From CAYUIS01 sp964444825 (GTDB taxonomy: Bacteria; Chloroflexota; Anaerolineae; B4-G1), in NCBI GenBank assembly GCA_964444825.1, contig CAYUIS010000047.1:1-34028 (forward strand): 34,028 bases of DNA, written 5' to 3'. Positions 6,380 through 14,357 of the stretch are shown here, in pieces. The translations under genes and the position numbers were made by a program. The notes under the pieces are model-generated. The model saw only the letters and a program-made list of their open reading frames with translations, did no database searches and was not told where the DNA came from. The first letter of the stretch is position 1. Every line of letters begins with the position of its first letter.

Positions 6380-7393
6380 ATGTCGTGGTTAGATCAGCTT
6401 AATGACGACCCCCTATCCTGGCTGTTGGAGGCCGGCACACCCGGCGTCCGCTATCTGGCCCTCCGGGACCTGCTCGACCGTCCCTCTGACGACCCCGAGC
6501 TATCCGCTGCCAGCCAGGCGGCCCACACCCAGGGCCCCATCGCCACCATTCTGGAAAGGATGGACAAACCGGGCTATTGGGTCGAGCCGGGTCCGGGCTA
6601 CCGTCCCAAGTATCGCTCCACCGTGTGGGCCGTCATTATGCTGGCCCAATTGGGGGCCTCGGCCGCCCTGGACGAGCGTATCGCCCGCGCGTGTGGCTAC
6701 GTCCTCGATCACGCCCTCGCGCCGGGCGGCCAATTCAGCGCGTCCGGCGCACCCTCCGGCACGGCCGACTGCCTGCAGGGCAACCTGTGCTGGGCGCTGG
6801 TCGAGTTGGGTTGTGACGACCCCCGGCTGGCGCTGGCCTTTGAGTGGATGGCGCGCACCGTCACCGGCGAGGGCCTGGCCCCGGTGACAGAGCGCCAGGC
6901 AGAGCTGCGCTACTATGCCAGCCAGTGCGGCCCATCCTTCGCCTGTGGCTCGAACAATAAGCTACCCTGCGCCTGGGGTGGGGCCAAGGTAATGTTGGCC
7001 TTTAGCGTGTGGCCCGTGGAACGTCGCACGCCACTGATTGAGCGCGCTATAGATCAGGGGGTAGCCTTCTTGTTCAGCACCGACCCAGCGGGGGCCGCCT
7101 ACCCTTCCGGGTTCAGCGACAAGCCGAGCGGCAACTGGTGGAAGTTCGGCTTCCCTATCTTCTACGTCACCGACCTCCTGCAAATCGTCGAGGCCCTGGT
7201 CGGCCTGGGTTATGGCCACGATCCCCGGCTCGAAAACGCGTTGGCCCTCGTCCGCGAGAAACAGGACGCACAGGGCCGCTGGCCGCTGGAGTATAGCTAC
7301 GCCGGCAAGACCTGGATCGACTTTGGGGCCAAAAAACAGCCCAACAAGTGGGTCACGCTGCGCGCCCTGCGCGTGCTAAAGGCGGTGGCCTGA
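6380..7393 (+). CDS. Terpene-cyclase-like alpha/alpha-toroid protein
   Basis: The 337-aa soluble protein is built of helical repeats with Trp/Gly-rich turns, such as GYWVEPGPGYRPKY, SGNWWKFGFP and KQDAQGRWPLEYSY. These resemble the prenyltransferase/squalene-oxidase toroid fold. The catalytic DxDD motif of squalene-hopene cyclases is not evident, so a cyclase reaction should not be assumed. Related proteins are often uncharacterised or wrongly labelled as nitrogenase-related. GAGAGGAGG precedes the ATG. The next gene starts 19 nt downstream, so it is cotranscribed with a PLP decarboxylase. A shared pathway is possible but unproven. Confidence 0.7.
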   Translation: MSWLDQLNDDPLSWLLEAGTPGVRYLALRDLLDRPSDDPELSAASQAAHTQGPIATILERMDKPGYWVEPGPGYRPKYRSTVWAVIMLAQLGASAALDERIARACGYVLDHALAPGGQFSASGAPSGTADCLQGNLCWALVELGCDDPRLALAFEWMARTVTGEGLAPVTERQAELRYYASQCGPSFACGSNNKLPCAWGGAKVMLAFSVWPVERRTPLIERAIDQGVAFLFSTDPAGAAYPSGFSDKPSGNWWKFGFPIFYVTDLLQIVEALVGLGYGHDPRLENALALVREKQDAQGRWPLEYSYAGKTWIDFGAKKQPNKWVTLRALRVLKAVA

Positions 7394-7412
7394 GCCGGTG
7401 AGGTGAGAGACT

Positions 7413-8876
7413 ATGATGTCCTTCAAAGCGGACGCCGAGACTATCCTACAGGCGCTGGAGGCGTTCTACCAGGAATCCGTATCCGGCGAGGTTCCCGTCA
7501 TCCATCAACCGCCGATGGGCAAGTTGATAGCGGATATGGAGCTTTCTTCCCTCATCCAGGATGGCGGATTGTCCGGGGAGCACCTGACCCGGTTCATTGA
7601 CCAGTACCTGTCGGCGCTCACGCGCGTCTACCATCCAGCCAACATCGCCCACCAGCAGGCGGTCCCCCACCGTATGGCCGCTCTCGCCGGCCTCGTGGAC
7701 AACTTTGTGAGTAGCGACGGGTCGATCTACGAACTCGGCCCGGCCTCGGTGAGCATCGAGTATTTCCTCATCAACTGGCTGCTCGAAAAGATAGGCTGGA
7801 ACCCCGCGCCTCTGAACCCCCAGGCCGTGTCCGACGAGAGCTGCGGCGGCGGCATCCTAACCAGCGGAGGTTCGATCGCCAACCTGACCGCCATGATCGC
7901 TGCCCGTACCCAGATCGCCCCAGAGGTCTGGCAGGAGGGCAACCCGGAAGATCTGGCGCTGCTCGCGCCGGACGAGACCCACTACTCGATTGCCCGCGCG
8001 GCCGGCATTATGGGCCTGGGGCATCGGGCTGTCTACCCGTTGGAGATAGACGAACGAGGTCTCGTGATTCCCGACCGGCTCCCGGCCGCCTATTCACGGG
8101 TCGAGGCCGACGGCAAACGGGTGATAGCCCTGATCGCCAACGCAGGCACGACGCCTGCCGGGCTGTACGACCCGCTGCACGAGATCGGCACCTTTTGCCG
8201 CGAGCGTAACCTGTGGTTTCACGTCGACGCTGCCCACGGCGGCCCCGCTCTCCTGACCGAAAGGTACCGCCACCTTATGCGAGGGGTCGAGCTGGCGGAT
8301 TCGTTCGCGATGAATATGCACAAGCTGATGCGGGTCACGGCCGTCTGCACCGCGCTGCTGGTTCGCGATGCCCGCGCGCTCGACCAGGCCTTTACCCAGG
8401 AGGCCCCCTATCTTTTCCACGCCAAGGAGCAACCGGGCTACGATTTCCTGCACCGGACGATCGAGTGCACCAAACCAGTCCTGGGCCTCAAGTTCTTTAT
8501 GGTCCTGGCGGCGATGGGAGAGGCCGGGATGGCCCAGTATATCGAGCGCCAATTCGACCTCACGGCCGAGGCCTACAGCTACCTCCAGACCCTGCCCGAC
8601 TTCCAGTGCCCCGTCGAACCCCAGTCCAACATCCTGTGCTTCCGCGTGGAGAGCGCCGGCGAGGCCCAACTATCGCTGCGCGACAGGCTGCTCGCCCGGG
8701 GCAGGTTCTATGTTTCCACCACCACCCTGAACGGCCAGCGTTACTTGCGTCTGACCCTGAACAACCCGGCCACCACCCTGGATGAGATCAAGGGCCTGGT
8801 GGAGGAGATACGGGCGTTGGTAACCAGACCGGGAGATAGCCCTGCCGGGCGACGTCCATCTCCTCCCCCGTCCTGA
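7413..8876 (+). CDS. Group II pyridoxal-dependent decarboxylase family protein
   Basis: The 487-aa protein belongs to the glutamate/aromatic-L-amino-acid decarboxylase family of fold-type I PLP enzymes. Visible motifs are TSGGSIANLTAM (phosphate-binding region), His190 in DETHYS (ring-stacking position), HVDAAHGG with Asp272 (PLP nitrogen contact) and Lys304 in NMHKLM (Schiff base). The length matches the family. Two ATG codons stand in tandem after GAGGTGAG. The substrate cannot be told from sequence by eye; aromatic or acidic amino acids are the usual ones. The last 89 bp overlap the 3' end of the convergent NicO-fusion gene, and the Pro/Arg-rich tail lies in that overlap. Confidence 0.85.
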   Translation: MMSFKADAETILQALEAFYQESVSGEVPVIHQPPMGKLIADMELSSLIQDGGLSGEHLTRFIDQYLSALTRVYHPANIAHQQAVPHRMAALAGLVDNFVSSDGSIYELGPASVSIEYFLINWLLEKIGWNPAPLNPQAVSDESCGGGILTSGGSIANLTAMIAARTQIAPEVWQEGNPEDLALLAPDETHYSIARAAGIMGLGHRAVYPLEIDERGLVIPDRLPAAYSRVEADGKRVIALIANAGTTPAGLYDPLHEIGTFCRERNLWFHVDAAHGGPALLTERYRHLMRGVELADSFAMNMHKLMRVTAVCTALLVRDARALDQAFTQEAPYLFHAKEQPGYDFLHRTIECTKPVLGLKFFMVLAAMGEAGMAQYIERQFDLTAEAYSYLQTLPDFQCPVEPQSNILCFRVESAGEAQLSLRDRLLARGRFYVSTTTLNGQRYLRLTLNNPATTLDEIKGLVEEIRALVTRPGDSPAGRRPSPPPS

Positions 8877-11457
8877 CATCCAACACCCGGACGATCAAGT
8901 CTCCCAGGCTGTCTGACAGGCGCACGTGATACAGCAGATACCCCCCATCGGGTGACCACGCCGGCCGGCTGTATTCCACGCCGATCTTGTCCGTCACCGG
9001 GCGCGCCTGGCTCCCATCCGCGCGCATCAGTACGATCTGACACTTCAGCATCGGGCTGGACGGTTCTGGCTCGCTCCGCACGGCGGCGATCCACTCGCCG
9101 TCCGGTGACCAGGCGGGCAAGGTCTCGTCGACCGTGGGGCTGGCCGTCAGGTCCCTCAGATCGCCTGTCCTGACGTCGTAGCGGAACAGGTGCCTGACGG
9201 GCGTCTCCTGGCCCCTCGAATAGTCCCGCAAATAGTCGGTCAGCAGCATATAGTCTCCTCGCGGGCTCCACATCGCCGGATCGCCGGTCTGCGTGGGTAG
9301 CGAGTGCCTGGCCCCATCGACGAGCGAATACAGCCGTACCTCCCACGGGTTGACCGAGGTATAACTCAGCCAGGCCCCATCCGGGGACCACTGGGGGTGG
9401 TACCCCGGCATCTGACCATCCTGGAACAGCGGGGCCGTCTCTCCCGTCTCCGGATCAAACGACCAGATCGTGGGGAACTCTGTGGAGGTCGCCGCCAGGG
9501 CCATATCCAGCCGCGCGTAGAGCAGTCGCCCGCCATCCGGGGTCCAGACCGGGGTGGAGCAGACCCGACCCTCGCACGCCAACTCCGCCGTCACGCTGCC
9601 CGTCTCGATCGCCACGACCTTGATGCTCTCACGCCCATCCCGGTCCGCGGTCGAGTAGGCCACCTCCTGCCCATTGGGAGAGAGCGCAAAATCAAGGACC
9701 CCCACCGGCTCCTGCGTGAGTTGGCGGGCGGCCGTGGAATTGAGCGGGACCACGAACAACTGGGGTCCGCCGTCCTGCCCCTCCGGTGCGGCGTACAACA
9801 CCCGCGCTTGCGATAGATCGAAGGCCAGCGCTGCCACCGGCTCCTCCATTTTGCTTTCCCAAAAAGCGAGGAGGTCGTACTTGGTGAACACGTTGACCGT
9901 CAGGCCCGCCCCCAGGACGGTCACCACGATGGCGCTGACCACCGGCATCACGGTCGCGACCCGGTCGAACCAGCGCAACCGCTCGAACAGCCGTTTACCC
10001 TGCACGATCACGATGCCGATTCCGATCAAGACGACGGCCAACCCCAGGCTGAACGCCACGATCAATCCCAGCCCCAGCGGGACACGATTGATCGTCACCG
10101 CGATCAGCAACAGCGCGATCGCATCCGGGCAGGGGACCAGCCCGCCGCTCACGCCCAGGGTCACCAGCGAGCGCCAGTTGATACCGGACAACGGAGTGCC
10201 CTGCAACGGTCCCCTGGGAACGTAGCCCCAGGTGGATGGATCGTGTGTGTGCGGCGGGCCGACCTCCTCGATCGGCTGGTTCAAGACCAGCCGCGTCCGC
10301 CCATCCGCTTCCTGCTGGCTGAGGACCGGTCGACGTTGCAACTGGTCGGACCGTCTCCGTTCCGCCCGCCAGCCCCGTATCCGCGGGTACAGCAGGCCGA
10401 TCCCCAATGCCACGATCAGCAGCCCTGACGCCAGCTCCAGCATCACAAAGATGTTCGTCGGCATGATGTAACGCGCGGCGACCAGCGTGAGTCCGCCCAG
10501 GAGCATCACCGATCCGGTGTGCGTGATCGTGACGATACTGCCCAGCGCTACCGCGTGGTGTACCTTGCCCTTCAACCCCACCAGGTAGGCCGCCACCACC
10601 GTCTTGCCGTGGCCAGGGCTGAGCGCGTGCAAGGCCCCCAGCACCGCGCTGATCGGAAACGCCGCCAGCAGGAACAGCGGCGACAGCTCCGTCCTGCGTA
10701 CCAAACCCTCCAGCAGGGCCAGCCCACCCTGTTGGCGCTGTGCTTGCCCGCTGGCCTGTTCGGAAACCTGCCCCAGCCCTAGCGTCTCGGCCATCCCCGA
10801 CAGACGTGGTTGGCCGCTATCCCAAACGTCCAGCGTCAGATCTTCGGTGGCTGCACCATCTGAGGGGAGCGCCAGGGCCAGGCTCAGGAGCCCACTATCC
10901 TGTTCGGGCACGCCAAAGGTGACGCCCTCCATCCCCTGGACCGCGAACCAGTTCAGGCTCTGCAGGGTCGTCATATAGCCAAGCGAGGTCCTGGGTATGA
11001 GGTCCAATTCCTGATCGTTCGTCTGAAATTGGAGGGTGTGGGCGTGTCCCACTGGAACCGGCCACTCGGCCCACAGCGTGGCCTGGATCGTGTCTTCCCC
11101 GGCCATAAACGTCCGGGCGGAGGACGGCCAGACCACGTCCTCGACCTGCCAATCAAGCCGAACCCCATCCACCGTGGTCATCAGCCCGGCCAGGCGTGCT
11201 TCCACCCAGGCCAGGGCCTCGGTCTCGGTCACGGTGCCATCCCGGTCCGCATCCCCCTGCGACCAGACCACTTCCGATAGCAGCGGCCCCGTCGACAGAT
11301 CCCATTCCACCCGCACCCCATCCGGCGACAGGACGATCGTGTGCCGGTGAAAGACCATGTCCGCCGAGTGCGCGCGTGCGACCCGCGCCGTCAGCAGCAG
11401 GATCAGGGAGAGCAAAAATGGAATCTTGCGCCTCGTGCGTGCGGGGTGAGCCATCAT
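8788..11457 (-). CDS. NicO-type metal transporter fused to a PD40/TolB-like propeller
   Basis: The 889-aa protein starts with a signal-like hydrophobic helix ending near ARAHSADM. An extracytoplasmic region (about 30-260) holds an EF-hand-like loop, GDADRDGTVTETEA. A NicO/RcnA-type membrane domain carries HALSPGHGKT (about 277-286), a His-rich loop and GLVPCPDA (about 439-446). Residues from about 545 form a beta-propeller with six SPDG-type repeats, for example SPNGQEVAYS and SPDGGYLLYH. NicO proteins move nickel or cobalt ions. A propeller on the same chain is unusual. The tandem ATG at 11457/11454 is chosen; a TTG at 11493 lies inside a palindrome. No clear Shine-Dalgarno is seen. The 3' end overlaps the convergent decarboxylase gene. 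Confidence 0.82.
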   Translation of the reverse strand: MMAHPARTRRKIPFLLSLILLLTARVARAHSADMVFHRHTIVLSPDGVRVEWDLSTGPLLSEVVWSQGDADRDGTVTETEALAWVEARLAGLMTTVDGVRLDWQVEDVVWPSSARTFMAGEDTIQATLWAEWPVPVGHAHTLQFQTNDQELDLIPRTSLGYMTTLQSLNWFAVQGMEGVTFGVPEQDSGLLSLALALPSDGAATEDLTLDVWDSGQPRLSGMAETLGLGQVSEQASGQAQRQQGGLALLEGLVRRTELSPLFLLAAFPISAVLGALHALSPGHGKTVVAAYLVGLKGKVHHAVALGSIVTITHTGSVMLLGGLTLVAARYIMPTNIFVMLELASGLLIVALGIGLLYPRIRGWRAERRRSDQLQRRPVLSQQEADGRTRLVLNQPIEEVGPPHTHDPSTWGYVPRGPLQGTPLSGINWRSLVTLGVSGGLVPCPDAIALLLIAVTINRVPLGLGLIVAFSLGLAVVLIGIGIVIVQGKRLFERLRWFDRVATVMPVVSAIVVTVLGAGLTVNVFTKYDLLAFWESKMEEPVAALAFDLSQARVLYAAPEGQDGGPQLFVVPLNSTAARQLTQEPVGVLDFALSPNGQEVAYSTADRDGRESIKVVAIETGSVTAELACEGRVCSTPVWTPDGGRLLYARLDMALAATSTEFPTIWSFDPETGETAPLFQDGQMPGYHPQWSPDGAWLSYTSVNPWEVRLYSLVDGARHSLPTQTGDPAMWSPRGDYMLLTDYLRDYSRGQETPVRHLFRYDVRTGDLRDLTASPTVDETLPAWSPDGEWIAAVRSEPEPSSPMLKCQIVLMRADGSQARPVTDKIGVEYSRPAWSPDGGYLLYHVRLSDSLGDLIVRVLDVRTGEEMDVARQGYLPVWLPTPVSPPPGP

Positions 11458-11481
11458 ATTTTCGGGAGTCGGTGTGACCAA

Positions 11482-11515
11482 AGATTGGTTCAATCTCTAG
11501 AGATTGAACCAATCT
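11482..11515. repeat. Palindromic repeat, AGATTGGTTCAATCT family, copy 1
   Basis: AGATTGGTTCAATCT (11482-11496) and its exact complement (11501-11515) are separated by CTAG. The identical 15-bp arms recur at 33833-33865 with a TGA loop. It lies just upstream of the NicO-fusion gene and just downstream of panB on the minus strand. The next 54 bases up to panB hold nothing else. Confidence 0.85.
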
Positions 11516-11569
11516 GCTCAGCAAAAAGGTGACAGCCAGGTTGGATGGATCGACGATTGGTCCTACCGG

Positions 11570-12418
11570 TTAGAGCTGGTCCTTGATCTCCTCGAAGCGC
11601 TCGACCTCGCCCTTGCGCATATTGTAGGCGTGTTCCGGTCCTGGAAAAGCGCCCGACTTGACCTCTTTGATGTACTCGGCAAACGCCTTCTTGACATCGT
11701 CTGCCAAGTTGGCATACTTTTTGACAAACTTTGGTGTGAACGCCTCAAACATCCCCAGCAGGTCAGACACGATCAGCAACTGCCCATCACAGTGTGGCCC
11801 GGCCCCGATGGAATAGACCGGTATGCTCAGTTTCTCGTGCATGAGCTTGGTGACCTCCGGGGCCACCGCCTCGACCAGGAGAAAGTGAGCGCCGGCATCC
11901 TCGACGGCTCGTGCATCCGCCATCGCCAGCTTGGCGGACTCGACCGTCAACCCTTGCGCCTTGAACCCCCCCAGTTGGCCAGAGCTCTGTGGCGTCAGGC
12001 CGATGTGACCAAAGACGACGATCCCCGCGTCGGCGATGGCCCGGATCTGTTTTGCCACCCGGACCCCGCCCTCGAGCTTGATCGCATCCGCCCCAGACTC
12101 TTTGAGGAAACGCCCGGCATTGAGCACCGCGTCCTCGGCCGATCTCTGGTAGGAGAGAAACGGCATATCGCCGATGACGTACGTGTTCGGAGCGCCGTTG
12201 CGCACCGCCCGGGTGTGATGCAGGCACTCCTCCATCGTCACCGGGACGGTGCCCTGCAGGCCCAGAACGCACATCCCCAACGAGTCACCCACCAGGAGCA
12301 TGTCCATACCGGTGGCCTCGGCAAAGATGGCAGTGGGAGCGTCGTACGCCGTTATCCAGGCGACCTTTTCTCCCTTTTCCTTCATCGCGTAGAAATCCAA
12401 AAGACTCTTCTTTTTCAT
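11570..12418 (-). CDS. panB: 3-methyl-2-oxobutanoate hydroxymethyltransferase
   Basis: PanB transfers a hydroxymethyl group from 5,10-methylene-tetrahydrofolate to 2-oxoisovalerate, giving ketopantoate for pantothenate and CoA synthesis in the cytoplasm. The 282-aa length fits the family. Recognisable motifs are WITAYDAPTA, LLVGDSLGM with the metal-binding Asp, GDMPFLSY, IKLEGG, GHIGLTPQS, the catalytic Glu in LLVEAVAPE and SIGAGPHCDGQLLIV. GGAG precedes the ATG. It stands alone, without panC or panD nearby, and has its own promoter at 12488-12515. This is the most secure enzyme call in the window. Confidence 0.97.
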   Translation of the reverse strand: MKKKSLLDFYAMKEKGEKVAWITAYDAPTAIFAEATGMDMLLVGDSLGMCVLGLQGTVPVTMEECLHHTRAVRNGAPNTYVIGDMPFLSYQRSAEDAVLNAGRFLKESGADAIKLEGGVRVAKQIRAIADAGIVVFGHIGLTPQSSGQLGGFKAQGLTVESAKLAMADARAVEDAGAHFLLVEAVAPEVTKLMHEKLSIPVYSIGAGPHCDGQLLIVSDLLGMFEAFTPKFVKKYANLADDVKKAFAEYIKEVKSGAFPGPEHAYNMRKGEVERFEEIKDQL

Positions 12419-12487
12419 CCGGCTCCTTTCTCGTAGGATGATTTAGCTGCGGATCTATCCGATCCGGCTTTTTGTCTGCTGTGCTCA

Positions 12488-12515
12488 AGTATAGGACGCT
12501 TTGCCCGAAAGTCAA
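12488..12515 (-). promoter_or_regulatory. Promoter of panB
   Basis: On the minus strand TTGACT (12510-12515), a 16-nt spacer and TATACT (12488-12493) precede panB, giving a 5' UTR of about 60 nt. It follows the perfect hairpin at 12540-12572, which should isolate it from the upstream gene. Confidence 0.75.
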
Positions 12516-12539
12516 TACGCACGCCGCGCGAGACGGAAA

Positions 12540-12572
12540 AAACCCTAAGGGTCTACAAGACCCTTAGGGTTT
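12540..12572. terminator. Perfect hairpin between the DUF6064-like gene and panB
   Basis: AAACCCTAAGGGTCT (12540-12554) pairs perfectly with AGACCCTTAGGGTTT (12558-12572) across a 3-nt ACA loop. A/T tracts at both stem ends suit bidirectional termination. From memory, similar CCCTAAGGGTCT hairpins are common between genes in Chloroflexota, so it may also be a dispersed repeat. Confidence 0.7.
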
Positions 12573-12623
12573 CTCAGCGCATCCAGGTGCGATACATCTC
12601 GCTAGACTGTCTCGATCGGTCCC

Positions 12624-12681
12624 ATATAACAACGAATCAGGAGGCTTCAATTCGTTAAATCCTCCGTATTCGATGTTATAT
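12624..12681. repeat. Imperfect 21-bp inverted repeat
   Basis: The left arm (12624-12644, starting ATATAACAACGAAT) and right arm (12661-12681, ending GATGTTATAT) are complementary at 18 of 21 positions around a 16-nt loop. It is AT-richer than its surroundings. It may be a degenerate mobile palindrome or a protein site. Confidence 0.6.
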
Positions 12682-12715
12682 TCGGATAACCACCTGCCAC
12701 TGGCTCCAAACTTCC

Positions 12716-12753
12716 CCGGGCGGCCCAATCCTTTGACGGATCGTGCCGCCCGG
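12716..12753 (-). terminator. GC-rich hairpin after the DUF6064-like gene
   Basis: CCGGGCGGC (12716-12724) pairs with GCCGCCCGG (12745-12753), and an inner AATCC/GGAT pairing shortens the loop. It lies 31 nt beyond the stop of the minus-strand gene. No clean T run follows, so termination is only probable. With 12540-12572 and 12624-12681 it makes three hairpins in one 365-bp gap. Confidence 0.5.
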
Positions 12754-12783
12754 TTCCGCGCTCCTATGACCAGCCCGTATCTG

Positions 12784-13464
12784 CTAAACCACGCTTGGGC
12801 TGCTGCTAACCCGCGTCCGCCCTGACAGCCGCCAGTTTACGATCAACATCACCAACGCACAGAGTCCCGCTGCCAGCATGATGCCGTCTTCGTAAACACC
12901 AAACTGCGGGATCTGGATCATGATCGGGAAAGGAATGGCCCAAATCTCCATCAGCGTCAACGTGATCAGATACAGCCATCGACGTTTGGTTGGGAACGTG
13001 GTTGTCGCAAACACCAGTGCCAACGCAGTCGTCGGGCAGGGAAAGATCCCGGGGACGATCCACTTGGAAGCCGGATGTCCCTGTACCATACCGATCACCG
13101 GATACACCATCACCAACCCGAACCCAACCAGCACTGCCGTCCGTCGCCAGCCCGTTTGCGGCAACCTGAACTGGCTGGTGTCGGTAAACAGATCGGCAGC
13201 AAACAGTGCGGATAGTGACAGGAACAGAAAGGCCTGTGCGTTGTGTGCTGGGAGTTTCTGCCCTAGCACCAGAAAGAACACGATGCCTATCCAGCCAAAA
13301 GTAAGGACAAACAGACCCTTGATCACCCGATCCGTCGTTTTTCCTGGTCGTGTGAGAAACATCACCAGGACGCCAATTGCCAATACATAGAACAGGATCT
13401 GTGCCGGAAACACGGTCAGGTTATAGTTCTGTAGAACTGCCCACCATTCATTCGCTGCTATCAT
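12784..13464 (-). CDS. DUF6064-like multi-pass membrane protein
   Basis: The 226-aa protein has six or seven hydrophobic helices separated by short loops. A WWAVLQNYN stretch lies near the N-terminus. GIFPCPTTALALVFATT around residue 145 and PQFGVYEDGIML near the C-terminus match my recollection of DUF6064 proteins, whose function is unknown. AGGAGG precedes the ATG. It is divergent from a TetR-type regulator across a 174-bp intergenic region with palindromes, so it is a likely target of that regulator. Membrane location is clear; the family name is less certain. Confidence 0.72.
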   Translation of the reverse strand: MIAANEWWAVLQNYNLTVFPAQILFYVLAIGVLVMFLTRPGKTTDRVIKGLFVLTFGWIGIVFFLVLGQKLPAHNAQAFLFLSLSALFAADLFTDTSQFRLPQTGWRRTAVLVGFGLVMVYPVIGMVQGHPASKWIVPGIFPCPTTALALVFATTTFPTKRRWLYLITLTLMEIWAIPFPIMIQIPQFGVYEDGIMLAAGLCALVMLIVNWRLSGRTRVSSSPSVV

Positions 13465-13559
13465 TTCTACCTCCTAGACTAATTCGCCGCCAGTTGCGGC
13501 AAGTGATTTGATTTGTGACTGGTTCGATTCAGTCCCTCTCATCATAGTGGACAAAAAAC

Positions 13560-13588
13560 TTGCCGTCAATCGGCAATCAGGCTAGAAT
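13560..13588 (+). promoter_or_regulatory. Promoter of the TetR gene
   Basis: TTGCCG (13560-13565), a 17-nt spacer and TAGAAT (13583-13588) precede the TetR gene. The -35 forms an inverted repeat with CGGCAA at 13571-13576, a possible extra operator half-site pair. Confidence 0.6.
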
Positions 13589-13602
13589 GTCCAATATTGG
13601 AC
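13589..13602. promoter_or_regulatory. Putative TetR operator
   Basis: GTCCAATATTGGAC is a perfect 14-bp palindrome. It begins directly after the -10 box of the TetR promoter, so it covers the transcription start. TetR-family proteins usually bind such palindromes in the divergent region they share with a target gene. Confidence 0.6.
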
Positions 13603-13638
13603 GAAACAGGGGAAATGTGCAGGAATGAGGTGAATCCT

Positions 13639-14244
13639 ATGACAGGTCAGGGGCAGGATCGCCGCTCTTTGCGCACGCGACAGGCGCTGATCGAGGCACT
13701 GGTCAAGTTTTTGGCCTCCAGGCACTATGACCAGATCACCATACAGGATATCGTCGATCAGGCCAACGTCGGGAGATCCACCTTCTACATGCATTACCAG
13801 AACAAGGATGATCTGCTCACGAGCGGCTTTGAGCATATGCTCAACGCGCTGGTCCAGCAGATCGTCCTGAGCGACGACGAGAAATGTCTCTTTGATACCT
13901 CTATGCTCTTTTCTCACGCCCAAGGGCACTACAACCTCTATCGAACGCTTGCCTGGGGATCTGGTTTCGAACTGCTCTCCCAGCACGGACACGCCGCCCT
14001 CAGCCGCAAGATCCAAGATCGCTTGGCTTTGCTCACGTCGGGCAAGCAATCTCCCTCAATCCCGCTTCCGATCCTATCCTACTCTGTGGCAGGCGCTCTG
14101 CTGATCCTGCTCAAGTGGTGGCTTGATAACAAGATGCCTTACTCACCGCAGCGTATGGACGAGGTCTTCCAACAACTGTCTATGTCAGGCGTCCAAACGG
14201 CTCTTTTTCCCGACAGCCCATCCTTCACCGTCTGGTCTGACTGA
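13639..14244 (+). CDS. TetR/AcrR family transcriptional regulator
   Basis: The 201-aa protein has an N-terminal TetR_N helix-turn-helix: RTRQALIEALVKFL, then ITIQDIVDQANVGRSTFYMH and FKN-like YQNKDDLL (residues 10-60). A helical ligand-binding domain follows, ending with a hydrophobic helix around SVAGALLILLKWWLDNKMP that resembles the C-terminal TetR_C_33 type. The ATG at 13639 is chosen because AGGTGA lies just ahead; upstream TTG and ATG codons lack such a site. It is divergent from the DUF6064-like gene and probably represses that gene and itself. The ligand is unknown. Confidence 0.9.
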   Translation: MTGQGQDRRSLRTRQALIEALVKFLASRHYDQITIQDIVDQANVGRSTFYMHYQNKDDLLTSGFEHMLNALVQQIVLSDDEKCLFDTSMLFSHAQGHYNLYRTLAWGSGFELLSQHGHAALSRKIQDRLALLTSGKQSPSIPLPILSYSVAGALLILLKWWLDNKMPYSPQRMDEVFQQLSMSGVQTALFPDSPSFTVWSD

Positions 14245-14357
14245 TCGTCACACCGTGCCCGTGCCATTGATCCTTTCTCCCTGTATAGGGGTAAAGATAT
14301 AGACGGATCGACGATACTGGTATCCAACCAAGCTGCGTCCGCATAACAAGATCAAAA

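Noticed and set aside
11504..12436. A 310-codon plus-strand open frame opposite panB
   Set aside because: It starts inside the palindrome and mirrors panB codons; panB is unambiguous.
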